From Saccoglossus kowalevskii (taxonomy: Eukaryota > Hemichordata > Enteropneusta > Harrimaniidae), in NCBI RefSeq assembly GCF_000003605.2, contig NW_003148282.1:47330-89011 (forward strand): 41,682 nucleotides of DNA, written 5' to 3'. The stretch's first letter is position 1. Each line of letters begins with the position of its first letter. A program made the position numbers and the translations under genes. Below, in pieces: positions 12,476 to 25,153 of this stretch. The notes below the pieces were generated by a model. That model searched no databases. It worked only from the letters and a program-made list of their open reading frames with translations, and was not told where the DNA came from.

Positions 12476-13989
12476 GGAAGGGTCTACTTTTTCTACTGAT
12501 CTAAAATGTATCGCAGCCGTCATAGGTAAAGTGGTATATCTGAGTTTATCTCGTTATCCAAAAGTAGAATCACTGTTTACAAGTTGAAACAGGTTGGATA
12601 TTTGACTGAATGAAATAATTATCACCATTCCCAATAATAATATTTCTGTTGGTTGAATCGTTTTGAACATTAACGCATCTGTTTCAACATAACCATTACA
12701 TTATTACTTATTATACGAATCAGTGTGATAACATTGAAGACTAACGCCCGGAAATATATATTTATATTATTATTTGACAAGAAGTCACAAACAAATGTCG
12801 CAAAGGTCAATAGCCTTATTATATGCCTAGCTTATATTTCCGGATTTCAAAACATTATCGATCAAAGCTGTCAACAATACCACTACTTCGATCAACAACT
12901 TGTTAATACATGTTGAGAGGCGACACGGATCAAAGGGAGCCTGCAATCCGCCGGAAGTTGCGTTGTTAATACTATTCAACTTTACAGCCAAAACAGCGTG
13001 GTCGGCGCCTTTGATTGCGTTTATTTTGTTCTTTCATACTCGAAATATATCGCTGGCACCGTTTATTTTGTCATGTCTCACAACTGAACGTCTAAGCTAA
13101 CTTTGTTTTGACTGTAACTACGAGTTCGTCAGTAAAGTAATACTACGATACAGTGTGATATATCGTTTTTTGTGTAATGTATATTTATTCACCGATGTTT
13201 GAACTCAGCCAGAAGAAAGTGTTATTAACAAATGACGTAATTTGTTCACCGTGGTGGCTTAATTTACCTTCTTCAGCTGTATTAGATGCCATATTACTGC
13301 ACTACTAGGTCCTATGTTTTATACTACTGTGTGATAAATAGTGAATCTGTCCTGTAAAAATAGTTCAAAACGTGTACTAATTCTGTCCTTTGTTGTATTT
13401 ATATATAATCCAGAGTCATTGTGCATCAAACTATCCCGAACCCGTGAGGGCGGTCTAACAAAGAACAAGGTACACACTGAGCAGTGTAAATAAAACATCA
13501 CTAAACAGTGCCCCCTCTAGAGTTCAGTAGTCGCAATTATTTTGATACCAACGTGAGATGGTGGAGCTTTGACTAGAAAACATGTGGCAGCCGATCGCGT
13601 CTATTTATGACAATTCATGGTCCTAGTATTTAATAAACATTACAATGTCTATAGATGTTTGGACTGCATGATACACAAGTTGTACATATTATAGGCGATG
13701 TTTAGTTCCGACAAGAGTGGTATGGTATTTTTTTCAAAGCCCATAAAAATAAATATTTCACTCAGTGAAATTAGATTTAAAAAAAAGAATTGTGTTTTAA
13801 TGACGATTGCATGTAGTGCATACAGTAGTTGTTGGGAATGTCTGATAAACAATAGATAGTTCCGGACTACGTCTGAATTTCTTGGATATTTTTTTTTTAT
13901 TTAAATGATGTTTTTATTTTGTTTTAATAATATAAACATACAACACACACAATATTACAAGGAAAGAAAAATTAAGAAATAAAAAAATA

Positions 13990-14600
13990 AAAAAATAGAA
14001 ATACAAATTTGATCGGATATAACATATATTTACTTTTGTTCAATATCTAGCCAATTGTTCCCATTTCTGGTAATGAATGAGCTCTTTGTTTTTGTTTATT
14101 GCGATTTGTAGTTCAATATTTCTATTTAATAGAAATAATGTGTCCCTTCCAATATTCAAATTGCCAGTCGTTAAATTGTCTATGGAAATCAAATAAATTT
14201 TCTATTCTTCTTATTTTTTTTTGCCAAACCTTTCACACAGATGTCCGGTAGCCATTTTTTTGGGAAATCGATTATTCCATAATATTTGTTTATCAATCTT
14301 AGAGTGTATGATGTCAATCATTTCCAGATCATATCATAGTACAAGGGGGAATTTGATTTTCAAATTCGGATTCTTCGTAGTTGCAAAAAAACACATGATG
14401 AATATATTCTTCCATCTAGCTTGACTTTAAAAAACAAACTGTTTACCCCACATAATCTGTTGTGTTTTAAAACAGGAGTTCGTCTCAGTAATATTTAATT
14501 TTATCCTTTCCATTCCTAATACAATTGTAAAATAATATTATTGATTTTTTTTTGATAATTGATTTTGGCACTGTAATCATTGATGCTAAATATATGAATT
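13990..14600 (-). pseudogene. L1/Tx1-like ORF2 C-terminal region
   Basis: The minus strand continues the ORF2 after the insertion: a K-K-I-N-N-I-I-L block near 14540, then LRRTPVLKHNRLCGVNSL, later K-Q-I-L-W-N-N-R-F-P-K near 14270, then charged sequence down to about 14040. These match the post-RT region of L1-clade ORF2 proteins. Stops are scattered throughout. Confidence 0.65.
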
Positions 14601-15174
14601 AAAAAAGGCCAAAGGTGTTATGATGCGGTTAATTATCGTCCCTATTAAACCAACATCTGAGGTACCACGGATCTTAACGTTCGCAACCTTTCGACTGAAC
14701 AAACACACACACACTCACAGATAGAATACGTGCCAACTCATCGTCTCAGTCGTTCTCCAAGAACTCATCACCAAGACAGAATGCCCCGGGGAATAGTCCC
14801 CCAAGACTCTCTAAAGGCTGACCCAAAACTGCGTGTCTCATGGTGACCGACTAAGACTCCTTTATTCACTTTCAAAACCTTATCCAATTACAAAGGAGTA
14901 TACAGACTTTAAGGCGTAGCCTTCAATCATACAGCCAATCACACGAAGTACTGAACACGTCATATCTTATGGATTAATTGTCTGCTATATTAAGAAACAA
15001 CACATACCAAACTGTCAGAAATAGTTCCAGTCAATGATTTCAGTTCCGACCAAGGCCAGCATAGGTCTAAATGGTGACAGATTCTGGGAAAGGGATGAAT
15101 GATATTAAACACGTCATATAAACCAGAACTATTATCAAGTCGTATCAGGGACCGATCTTTAGACTATAGAAATA
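14601..15174 (-). mobile_element. Insertion inside the LINE, probable solo LTR
   Basis: This segment interrupts L1-like coding similarity that resumes on both sides. Its base composition is more GC-rich than the LINE. A sub-segment 14616-15147 begins TGTTATGA and ends TCGTATCA on the plus strand, giving imperfect TG...CA inverted ends. A purine-rich aaaaaaggccaaagg lies immediately before 14616. The minus strand has AATAAA at 14866-14861. These are LTR-like traits. No clear target-site duplication is visible and it encodes no protein I recognise. The true ends may lie up to about 25 bp outside the TG...CA ends. Confidence 0.5.
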
Positions 15175-16744
15175 AATCACGACAGTTTTAAGGATCTGAT
15201 TTTTTCTAATTATTGAAAGCGTTTTCCTAGACCATACATAATGTGCACACTGACTTTAAACTATTTATTTTCTTTGTAAAAGTTTCCTCAATAAACACGT
15301 TATTCCATTCGACCATTTAAAAATTACTTTCTCCCTTGGTCTGTGACCTTACCCCAACATTTGTGCCTCCATTTTATTCTGATTTAGATTTAATCATGAA
15401 CATTTTCCAAATCTGTTAACTGCATTGAAAAGAGATATATTTGCGGTGGGCTTGATTGTACAGGATATGTCATCTGCATACATTACTAACTTAATAATAC
15501 TAGTCATGTATTAATAATTTTAAGATGCCAAGACCTTTTATAGTCGGATTATTTCGAATACTAATACTAGTAATTCCACCACTACTAGAATTAGATAATG
15601 GAACAGAGGGCCCCCGTCGCGCATCTTTTGCAATGGGAAAGTAACCAGTTGATGTTTTATGATTCATCACAAAGGAAGAGATGCTACTGTAAAATATTTT
15701 TACCAAATTTATAAAGGAATTACCAAAATTAAAAACTTGTGTGAACTGAATTGAATGCTTGTTTGAAATCCAGTGATATTAACATCCCGTACGTGTTTTG
15801 ATATTTAGTTATCCACATTACATCAAAAACTGTGCGAATCACATCACCTATAAATCTGTCTTTCACAAAAGCACATTGTCTGGGTGAATGACAGTTGGCA
15901 GAATGGCATAAATGCGTTTTGCAATTGCTTTAGAGGCTATCGTTACCTTAGTATTAATGAGAGATATTGGTCAGTAGTTTTCATGAAACATTTTATTTTT
16001 GCCCCTTTTGGCAATCAAGATTATGACCCCTTGTCTTTGCGACTCTGTTAACTGTCCCTTTCTATGAGAGTAGTTTAAGCTATTGAGTAAATGTGAACTA
16101 ATAATTTTCCAAAATGTTAGATAAAATTCAGCTTAAAACCCATCAATACCCGGTGTTTTATCCTTTAGTAGTAAAGTTAGCGCTGTAAAACATCGACGCT
16201 CAAAGTTAGTGCTCCCTCACAAGACAGATTTGCTTCCCAACCTAGACAGGGGATGTTTCTAATGTATACAAAAATTTGAGCGCCCAGTTCTGATTCTATC
16301 AATTGATCTTTCGTATACAGGTTTGAATAGAAATGTTTAATATAGGTCATGATATGTTCAGCATTTGTGTCCTCAGTATTGTTAGTTTGTAAATGTTTCC
16401 CAATTTTTTAGGTTTGTTTGATCTCTCCAAATGCCTCTACTTTATCATTCCAGATTATTTCAATTTTCAATTTTGTCTCATTAAATTGTTCTGTTTTAAT
16501 TTCATTATCAAGATTATTATCCAAATCCCCGATTTATGTTTCCAGTTCATGAAGTTTCTTGCTATTTTGTTTTTGAATACGTCAACGTAAATCTTCTTAT
16601 TTTATAATTGAGATACTCCAAAAAAATCGCTGGGTATTTGCCTGAAAGCTTAAACTACCACTCCTTTATTTGATTTGTTAGACTTAGGATATAGTTCCTA
16701 TCTTTACACTTGAAATTATTAAATTTCAAGTATGAATGACCATG
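15175..16744 (-). pseudogene. L1/Tx1-like linker and reverse transcriptase, broken
   Basis: Minus-strand landmarks, in order: a linker block F-L-E-Y-L-N-Y-K-I-R-R near 16610; S-C-E-G then KTPGIDG near 16160-16143 (RT finger); an A-F block near 15920-15880; the D-A-R-R-G region near 15630 where R-Q-G is usual; YADD at 15480-15469; the F-G-K-C-S-x-L-N-L-N-x-N-K-M-E-A motif near 15400; and an I-x-K-x-x-x-L-K-T thumb block near 15200. The domain is recognisable from end to end but spread over three frames. Confidence 0.8.
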
Positions 16745-17284
16745 TCTGTCCCACGATTCACTCTGTACACAGACATTAATACAGATGGATGGTTTGATAT
16801 CTACCTTTTTTGTATTTTAGATTTTCCCTTTGTTTATCCAGGGTTATGTTATACAGGGTTAAGACAGACATTGACATTTCCCCCCTAAAATTAATTGCTT
16901 GCATTCAGCTTATTAAAACTAGCACACCGTTGTTCACTGGAGATATTGGGTGCTTAGATGCTTCCCAATATAATTCGCAAATTTTGGATAATGAAATCAA
17001 CATACACAAATCTCCCTGCATTCTCATTGATGTTATCATGGATTGTAATATCGGGTAGTTGTCTAAATAAAATACATACACCCTTGATACCATGTGAGAA
17101 AAAATATTTTGCCATCCCATTGTTTTGCCCACTGCTCCTCGACTTTTTGAGAACTATAAACTTCATTCAGCATAATAATGTCCAATTTTTTGTGTTTAAA
17201 CCACGTAAATAATTTGGTTCTTTTTATATTGTTTCTAATACCCCTCACACTTAGTGAGAGTGATTTAATTGAGAGATCATCCAT
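16745..17284 (-). pseudogene. L1/Tx1-like endonuclease domain, broken
   Basis: The minus strand starts MDDLSIKSLSLSVRGIR, then KKLDIIMLNEVYSS with the catalytic Glu. Next is a W-D-G-K-I-F-F block whose continuation SHGIKGVCILF is in another frame (shift near 17100). Then comes N-A-G-R-F-V-Y-V. Finally a G-G-N-V-N-V-C-L-N segment with stops near 16880 stands where G-G-D-F-N is expected. The usual catalytic Asn of the first motif (S-L-N-V-R-G) is Ser here, another sign of decay. Confidence 0.8.
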
Positions 17285-17920
17285 AACAAGCTATATTCAA
17301 TGCCCTTATTGGATTACTGTATACCAGATCATAAATAAAAATATAAAATAATCGAGTTATTGAAAAGGCTGAAGTAGCAGTTGACAGTTTAAGCTGAGAT
17401 AAAATAATGACAAAACAAAAGAACTAAAGAGAGCATCAGTATAGTGAATATGATGCTTGTAAATACAAAATATGCATGTGACATTCAATAAACCAGTAAT
17501 GCACGAACAAAAGAAGATTTTCGTCGCTCCTCCGACATCCGAGCCGATAAACAGTTAGAGGGGCGTGCTCGTGTATTTATATGATAGCATACTTAGATGC
17601 CAGAAGTGAAAACAAATATTTCGATAAATACAGCCATGTTGTATTCCCATAAGTACTTACTGTATACATTTTGCCCATGAACTAATAGCAAAATGAAATA
17701 ATATTTATACAATAATTATTCATAACATGATGATGGACTAAAACTCTAGATGAACCAGAACCCCATAACTGATAATATTATAATATATTCCAATTTATGG
17801 CTAAGCTATTTACCGATAGTAGAATGCACTCTTACTTTTATTAGCAACAAAAACAAAAACTCTATTGGTTCATGTAATGACTATAACAGTGTTAACCATA
17901 TATGTTTTGCCATCACTAAC

Positions 17921-18042
17921 CTTTAGTAAATCTTGTACGCTTTCTTTTTTTAAATGCTGCTTCCATCACTGGTCGTAATCTTTGTTTAATCTTGTAGTCC
18001 GTCTTGGCTGGTAAATCACCACATTGTATTCCGTACAGGACA
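17921..18042 (-). other. Candidate internal exon, minus strand
   Basis: A 122-nt segment is open for 40 codons in one frame and bounded by a good donor (AAAG|GTTAGT) and a weak acceptor (TTTAAAG). The peptide contains IQCGDLPAKTDYK and ends in a basic KKRKRTRF stretch, slightly reminiscent of a homeodomain N-terminal arm or nuclear localisation signal. Codon choice looks coding-like, but there is no identified neighbour exon and I do not recognise the protein. Confidence 0.3.
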
Positions 18043-18524
18043 CTTTAAATATGTTGTAATACTACTCAGTATTATGTGAAAGTTGTTTTGCTATGATAAA
18101 CATGCACGTGATGATTTTACATTACCGTGATATTAGTATTTGTTTACTTCCAACTTGGTCAAGCAACATTTGTTTTATGAACATGGTGAACGTGTTTTTG
18201 AATACCTGACTGTGTATACAACAATAATCTGCAAGGTATGTCAATATATAAAATCTCATAATTATCAGATATTAAAACCATTTTTTGTGACGAACTCTGA
18301 CACTGTATTTTCCATCTGATACACGTTAATGCCCATTTGTCCAGAAAATAACGGTTTGAGTACTCAGGCTACTGGAACAGTACCACTGTAATTGTGACCA
18401 TAACAAGTCACTACACACAAATGTGCTCTAATGACAAATCTCATATCATTAAAATCACTAGAGGTAAGCAAAACATTGTAGCAATTATTGATGATGTCGC
18501 CAAACACAAGCACAAATGAATTTT

Positions 18525-18535
18525 ACCGCCATCTT
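18525..18535 (-). promoter_or_regulatory. YY1-like site (AAGATGGCGGT)
   Basis: A ten of eleven match to the YY1 consensus on the minus strand. It lies about 480 nt upstream, on the minus strand, of the candidate exon at 17921-18042. The ATGGCG within it is followed by a possible splice donor (gtaaaa). A link between the two is speculative because the reading phases do not join directly. Confidence 0.25.
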
Positions 18536-21026
18536 CTGTGTTAGTCGATTTTGCTCGAGTTTTCTTTTCAAAAGGCTGCACTAGATACGGGTGAGTACTA
18601 CGACTTTCTGGAAACAGACACAGCAAGTACGCATGCACTTTTATTTAAGGCTGACAGTTTCAATGGCTGACATGCAGCGAGTACAGTGGAGATTAGATTT
18701 GAAGTTTCGGTCATGTTAATAAGACTTCATTCAAGTCATGCGTCATGTTCACGTGCAAGCACTTCCTGACGGGATATACACACAGATGTATTTGTATACT
18801 GTTGTTTGTGTGTAGAATGTTGTCCATGAAACAACTCATCCCTTCTACCCACATGCAAATGGTTTGGTCGGGAAATTCAATGAATCTTAAAATATGCAGA
18901 AACGCATGTGCGACAAAAGACCCATATCATACCGGAAGGCCCCCAAGCTAGGTGTCCGGGTACTATTACTAGTCTTATAGCTAATTTTAAGTTGACAGGC
19001 GCAGGGGCTATATAAAGTCATCGAACATGTTGGTTAAGTCGATTATATAATTGAAAAAGGTAGTAAATTATTGTATTGTCATATTAACATTTTAGAAAAC
19101 TCGGTTAGAAAAAACCCAAAGTTTTGAAATCTGAGGAAGCTGTGACTCATTTGAGTTGAAATAAAAATGTAAAATAGAAGTAAGGTTATGAGATTTCGTC
19201 AACACATGCTAGCATCACTAAGGGAATATGCACTTGATATTTTAAGGTCATTGTATACTATTGGATGTGAACTATTATTTCGTACAAGATTATGTGGAAA
19301 GAAGACCATGCTAACAGTGTCGCCACCAGTCTACGCTCACGGGAATCGTTGAAAGAAAACCCGGCAACTTGAACGCACACACACACCCACATACTTGTAT
19401 TGCTATATGTTCCGAGAACTTCATTGAATTAATTTTTGATATAGATGGATTAACTTTTAATATAGTTGCGATATGAACTCGATTTATTGGAGTTTAATTA
19501 AACTCGCTTTAATGCAATGCAACATAGAATTGCGTTGAATATCCTGTGACTTAAAATAGAAATATACTAAATTAAACGGTACCATACCTTCCCCTTTACT
19601 ACATCTAAGCTACACAAAATGTATTAATAATGGAATTAACTTTTAATATAAATCATGTTTTCCGAGAACTATGAAAAAGTCCTCTGACAGGGTTTATGTC
19701 CTCAGAGGTTGGTGTATATCTATATTTTTTTTTATTTTTGGGCACTTCACATTTACCATTCCATGTAAATGTCTGTTCCATTGTTAGTTGTAGAAGAGAT
19801 CGCACCAACGTAGCTGAAGTCTTCTCAAAAAATGTCTATATAAAGCTAATGCCAATAAACGTCTTACTTCTATCACGGTTGTGGAGGGGGTCTTTCGTTT
19901 ATTTTTATTGGCTTGACCTGTCAGGGTCAGTATTAATTCCGCCCATAGCTTCAGCGTCACCCAAACCGTTTACTTCTTCACAGAAAAGAAAGCATTACTT
20001 TGGTTTCAGTTTTAGCTGGGGCGCTTCTGTTGAAAAAATGTTTAAGGCCACCTAATTTGCTTCCTACAAACATTACTTTTTGAGAGCATCATCTAGCCCA
20101 ACTTGTTAATACCCAGTTGCCATATTCATGGTTAGGTACGATGAGGTTCCAGATACACATTCACATTCTTGGTATTTGATATTTCTTTACTGTGATGTAA
20201 TTTAGTCATGACGTAGACTTCAGCAGAAAACGCTTCCCTGTATCCCAACAATAGTCTTGGCAGCAATAATATGTAGATACTGCATTACATAATAGTGAAT
20301 CAAAAGAATCACACAGTGATTTCGATGTGTACAACTAAGATGTTCTTTTGGATGTTTCAAAATAGTGAACACATCTTGCTCCATATGTGGAACCCACCAT
20401 ATCATGGTGAGACATAATCAAATGTTTTTTTTTCTTCAGAAACCCGAGGTATACACCAGACAAGTGACATTGCTACCAACGGAAATCGTCGGTGTATATG
20501 TGTTAATGTATTAAACAACAAGCTCAATATATCTGCAAGACTAGTTATCTTCATAACTCTTGATTTAATAATGTGGACGAACGAAGACAGTTTCATTTAA
20601 ATGTCATATGTACTCTAGACCCAGGCATAGTGACTGGGACATGTTATAAAAAAATGTAGAATACATATTGCTGCAATGGTATGAATGGTGTGAAAAATTA
20701 ATGTTCACATAGATAGTATAATTATTTAAATTATTGTCGATTCATCATTCTTATTAGTCACAAATTACGAATATTATCTAGTTGGGTCAACCGAGATTTA
20801 TTCTTAACTGTATCAGTCCGTATAATATTGAACGTAATATGTAACAAATAAATACACACTGGATATAATGTAATGACTGTGTGTACGCGTGAGACTATTC
20901 GATTTAGTGCTATTAGATCATTCATTTGGTTTATCTATTATACCAGTTGAATTGGGTGTTAATATGACACTATCTCTTTTTGCACACTCACATAATTGAC
21001 ATAGTACAGTTCCTGTCATACGATAT

Positions 21027-21076
21027 NNNNNNNNNNNNNNNNNNNNNNNNNNNNNNNNNNNNNNNNNNNNNNNNNN
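21027..21076. other. Assembly gap (50 N)
   Basis: Fifty consecutive N, a size often used as a placeholder, so the true missing length is unknown. Open frames that cross it are not meaningful. Confidence 0.99.
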
Positions 21077-21933
21077 AAGTGGAATGTGAAACGAATGCAC
21101 GTTATTTTTGTAATATGATGTGGATGTTTGTGTTAAGCTTGAATGTAATTGTTCCAAGCATGTATATGATATACGTGTGGATACGCGGAAACGGATGAGA
21201 TACAATACCGTGAAAAATCTCAAAGGAACGAGTTCACAACAATTGATGCCGACAAAGAAATGACAAAACGTGCTTCCTTCGTTTTTACGGCATTATTATT
21301 ATTGTGTATAGTTCATCATTAGTGACGTATTCTGAAATACCTCATGTAACAATAACACAATTATAAGATATCCTAACTTGTTGGGCAATGATGTATCCGT
21401 TTCATGCTCAGTTGTTATGCTCCTTTGGGTACGCAAACATGACAATGCGCTGTATCAAAGGAAAACCGCTTTATACGTACATTGAAAGGCTTTTGTAACA
21501 AACAATTATGCAGCAATTGTTAGAGATACAAGCTGCATGTTGCGTTGTGTTTTGTATATGTTACGAAGTTTTCTTGTCGGGATTCATAACGTTGAGTTGA
21601 AATAGTGAATAGCTTATGATATGTTATCAAAACGGAACCATGGGTTTGCAACATTACTATTGAAATAAACTATTACAGTAAAGTTTTAGTGAATTTTGAA
21701 CAAACTAATGTGATATTTGTCAATATATTACCATATAAATTAGTTTGTGACATTAGTCAATATATTATAACTGTTACAAACGGGAATACGACCGCCAACC
21801 TGAAAGGTCAAACAAAGACACATAACCAGAATATGACAAATAAATTATACTAATTTAATAACTAATAAGACAATAATCACAAATCATTAACGGGGGTAAT
21901 ATAAATTACACACCGGTCTGCAATACACATTAC

Positions 21934-21993
<60 letters not shown>
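21934..21993 (+). repeat. (AAT)20 microsatellite
   Basis: Twenty uninterrupted AAT units. Uninterrupted arrays of this length are usually length-polymorphic. Confidence 0.97.
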
Positions 21994-21994
<1 letters not shown>

Positions 21995-24900
21995 TCGTTC
22001 ATCTATCAGTCCCACATCATGAACTTGAAACGTGTGATGGCTGCCATGTCGACATTTGTGCTGGGTTGCACTGGAACTGAACTGCAATGCACGGCACTGG
22101 AGCTGGGTGACAACTGACTAACTCGTGTTCACGTTCGTCTTGTACAAGCAGGAATAAAAACATATTAATTAGCAATAAAATTACATGCTGTCTATTCTAA
22201 TTATTATTATATGTCACATACAATAAGATGAAAATTCAGCTCACTTTAAACTAAATCGTAAATACAGTTGTGTTTTAATTCAATTTCAATATACATAATA
22301 TTACCCGTAATATTTTTGTGATTAATTATTCAAATCCCTGTTGATTCACCCTGTATGTTTTTCACATGTAATCGCCACAGGATGCGATTATTTTAAATGC
22401 CACGGATAAAGATAAATGTTAAGCCGTGGATAAGGTTATCGTGGTAAATTTCCCTGTGTTATTATATATCATTCAATTTTCCTAGTGACTGTGTTATTAC
22501 CATTCCAATATTGCTTCTTAATTCTATGTGTATATTATTTTCTATTTGAATTCATTTGTTGTTAATGTTACTTCGATATCCAATGTGTTTAGGTGTTTTT
22601 AGCTAACCAACTTCTTAAGTGTTTGTTGGTTATCAAATTCAAGTATCCCAACCCTAACTCGCCGAGCAATTCATCGAGTTACCAATGCGCTATATCGAAA
22701 AATTAAGTAAATTTAATTTGTTTTTGAGTAAAATTATTTGTCGATCAAATATACATAGGAGGCATTCTAGTATTCTACTGACGTCTGCTTGGCTGCTAAA
22801 TTATTGAGGTCATGTACGGCCTGACCACTGTGAGTTTGAGATCACTAGTATCAAATCGTTACCACACTATATATGATCATGAAACGCGCGTACGTAGAGC
22901 TGCTTTTCTAATCTTCTTCGATTTGATAATAGTACTAAATAGGCGGTCACGCGCTCATTACTACCCAATGGCATGATGTATAGTATGTGAGTCGGAGGTA
23001 CAAAGTGACCAGACGCCGTGGATTGACACAAACATGAATTCACAAACAGTGAATGCAGCAATGTCAGTCAGAGTACCGTTTCCACTAACGTAAAACCGGT
23101 TCAACTATTCAGATCGATATTGTTATGGGAATACAGCACCACTTGGAGTAAATCGACAGTTTATTGGTGATGCAGTCTGGACCATCCGTTAATTGATATC
23201 TAGCTGTATATTCAGTCACATGTCTGCGGATAGGTAAGGACTATGTGCACTAATGCGGAATGATACATGCATTAATTGCAGCTACCACTGGTAGCGTGGG
23301 ATGGGACATCTCACTCTCGTTATCTCGTTACAAACACACTTGGCGTGTGTAAGAAACAACAAACAACAATCCCCAACTCGTGTAACAAATCTCACCCCTC
23401 GCCTCTGGCCCTACATTGATATTTTCAGTATTTAATCCATGTTCCTTTCATCATTTGTTGCAATTTAAATTAGTAAGCCACCTTTAGATCACGATACATG
23501 CGATTTCTTGATAGTTATATGTTTGACATACACAACAAATTAAATATTTAGACTAGAGTCTGGTTTGAATATCGCGTTTTATAACGGAGCCTGTCGAAGA
23601 ATATCCGCTTAGGGAACCAAGGTAAATGTATACAGCATTCATTCGACTATCTCCATAAATAATACTATTGTTGCATGAATTCAAAGCAAAATGATGTCGC
23701 GGAAAGCTTTTGTTCTATTTGTATACATAACTATGTAATTTTGGTGTAGATAATTTTAATTGTATCATCTGTTGGACACAAGCTTAGAGACAGAAATACT
23801 TAATAACACTATGATCAAGACATTCGATATTGTGAATAATAATTGTTTTTAATTGATATTTTTGCATTTCATTTATCTTGAATTATGACTGAAAGCAGCT
23901 TAATGAATTACAAAATATTTAACGTGGTAACTCGTGTATACAATAACTTTAATAAATATGATTTCACTTGTTAAAAATTGTGTATTTTCCTTCATAAAAA
24001 CGCAAGAATTTCACTATCTCGTAAACATGAACCTTTGAAATCATGAATCAATGATGAACATATGACACTCGTGTAATTCGATCACATATTAGCTCACCTA
24101 GTATGCTACGTTGAAATACGGGATTAAAAAAATGACCGACGGGACTAATCAGTGTTTTCTATGAGCCAGCCTGCAATAATACCTATGCATATAGTCATTG
24201 TATATTATGTTTAAAGCGCGGTGGTTGTCGCGTGTTTGAATTTCATGTAAATAAACAATATATTTACACGCGTTGTATACGTCGCTATGAGTCCCATGTC
24301 GAACAGGACGCGGCGTGACGACTGCCGCCCTTTACATATACTTAGTGATATAAAAGTATTTATAATTACTACGTTATAGACATAAATATTATTCTGGCGA
24401 TAATTATTTTTTTTATCACGTCGAGAACGTCATTACATTGTCATTCATACGGTTTCAAATTGTGTTTCTGTCTCTTGGAATTCCATTTAATCGAGTTGAA
24501 ATAGATTTGCAGTATACAGTATGTCGAATGGAATATCTACAACTGCCATGTAAAATGACAATATAGCTTCACTGTAGAGTTGAAATTAGCATTTTTACAA
24601 GAAATATTCACTAAAAATTATAAGATTTAAGTTATCGAAATAAACAAATCTGTCAGAGCTCCACTATCAGAAATCAATTTCATTATTTATGTATATTTAT
24701 TAATTTTAATTTCGAGAGAAACTTACTGGATATAATGTATAACTAAATTTCTGATAATGCTTGTTATTGTGACCTTGTTAATTTTTGAGGTGAGTCCCGA
24801 GTCTAATTTCTATAGATAAAAATATCAAAGTAATCGGGCTAACCATTTTCAAAATTTGAAAATAGCTCTTTTTACAAAATATTACAAAAACATTCTATTT

Positions 24901-25132
24901 TAAACACAACAACGCCACACAATTAATTATGATGTACTGTCTGAGTGCATATTTTGAGGTATCCTCGTAATAACTTTTTTATTATACATTTTTTCTTCCA
25001 ATGATACATCATGGGAATGCCGAAATCCAAAATGTTTAGAACAGAATCAGGGAGCTTCTTTGTGCGAAGTCCGGTCAAACCCTTATGGCAGCCATGTTTG
25101 TTTTTAATAGAAAACGCTTACGCGCGAAAATC

Positions 25133-25153
25133 AATAATAATAATAATAATAAT
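25133..25153 (+). repeat. (AAT)7 microsatellite
   Basis: Seven perfect AAT units, followed by aattaatta. Confidence 0.95.

Larger units (their letters stand above)
9881..13888. other. Non-coding region with scattered CpG-richer islands
   Basis: Apart from the hairpin, inverted repeat and dispersed repeat listed separately, short CpG-richer patches occur near 9.9-10.07, 10.4-10.62 and 12.9-13.1 kb. CCAAT motifs occur in both orientations around 10490-10523. None has a convincing reading frame. The clustering could reflect old repeats or regulatory DNA. Confidence 0.45.
13889..17284 (-). mobile_element. L1/Tx1-like LINE ORF2, decayed, interrupted by an insertion
   Basis: The minus strand carries an EN domain starting with an ATG at 17284, the long EN-RT linker, RT with its YADD box at 15480-15469, and a C-terminal region running to about 14000. 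It ends in A-rich sequence and an A-run (minus) at about 13898-13889, consistent with a 3' tail. Order and spacing match a near-complete ORF2, apart from the 14.6-15.17 kb insertion. There are dozens of stops and many shifts. No ORF1 is recognisable upstream of 17284. Confidence 0.85.

Noticed and set aside
19008-19016. TATA-box-like ctatataaa on the plus strand
   Set aside because: No initiator, exon or open frame follows it, and TATA-like words are frequent in AT-rich DNA.
19696-20055. 119-codon ATG-initiated frame on the plus strand
   Set aside because: The hydrophobic beginning comes from a T-run, and no motif or homology is recognised. I could not support it as a gene.
20918-21223. Open frames spanning the N run on both strands
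   Set aside because: They exist only because the 50 N are read as open; the gap length is arbitrary.
21690-21775. Direct/inverted repetition of gtcaatatatta
   Set aside because: Short low-complexity AT-rich words; no longer repeat unit can be defined.
22780-22850. Second tRNA-like patch (tgagtttgagatc)
   Set aside because: No acceptor or D-arm pairing could be found; the similarity is too weak to call a SINE.
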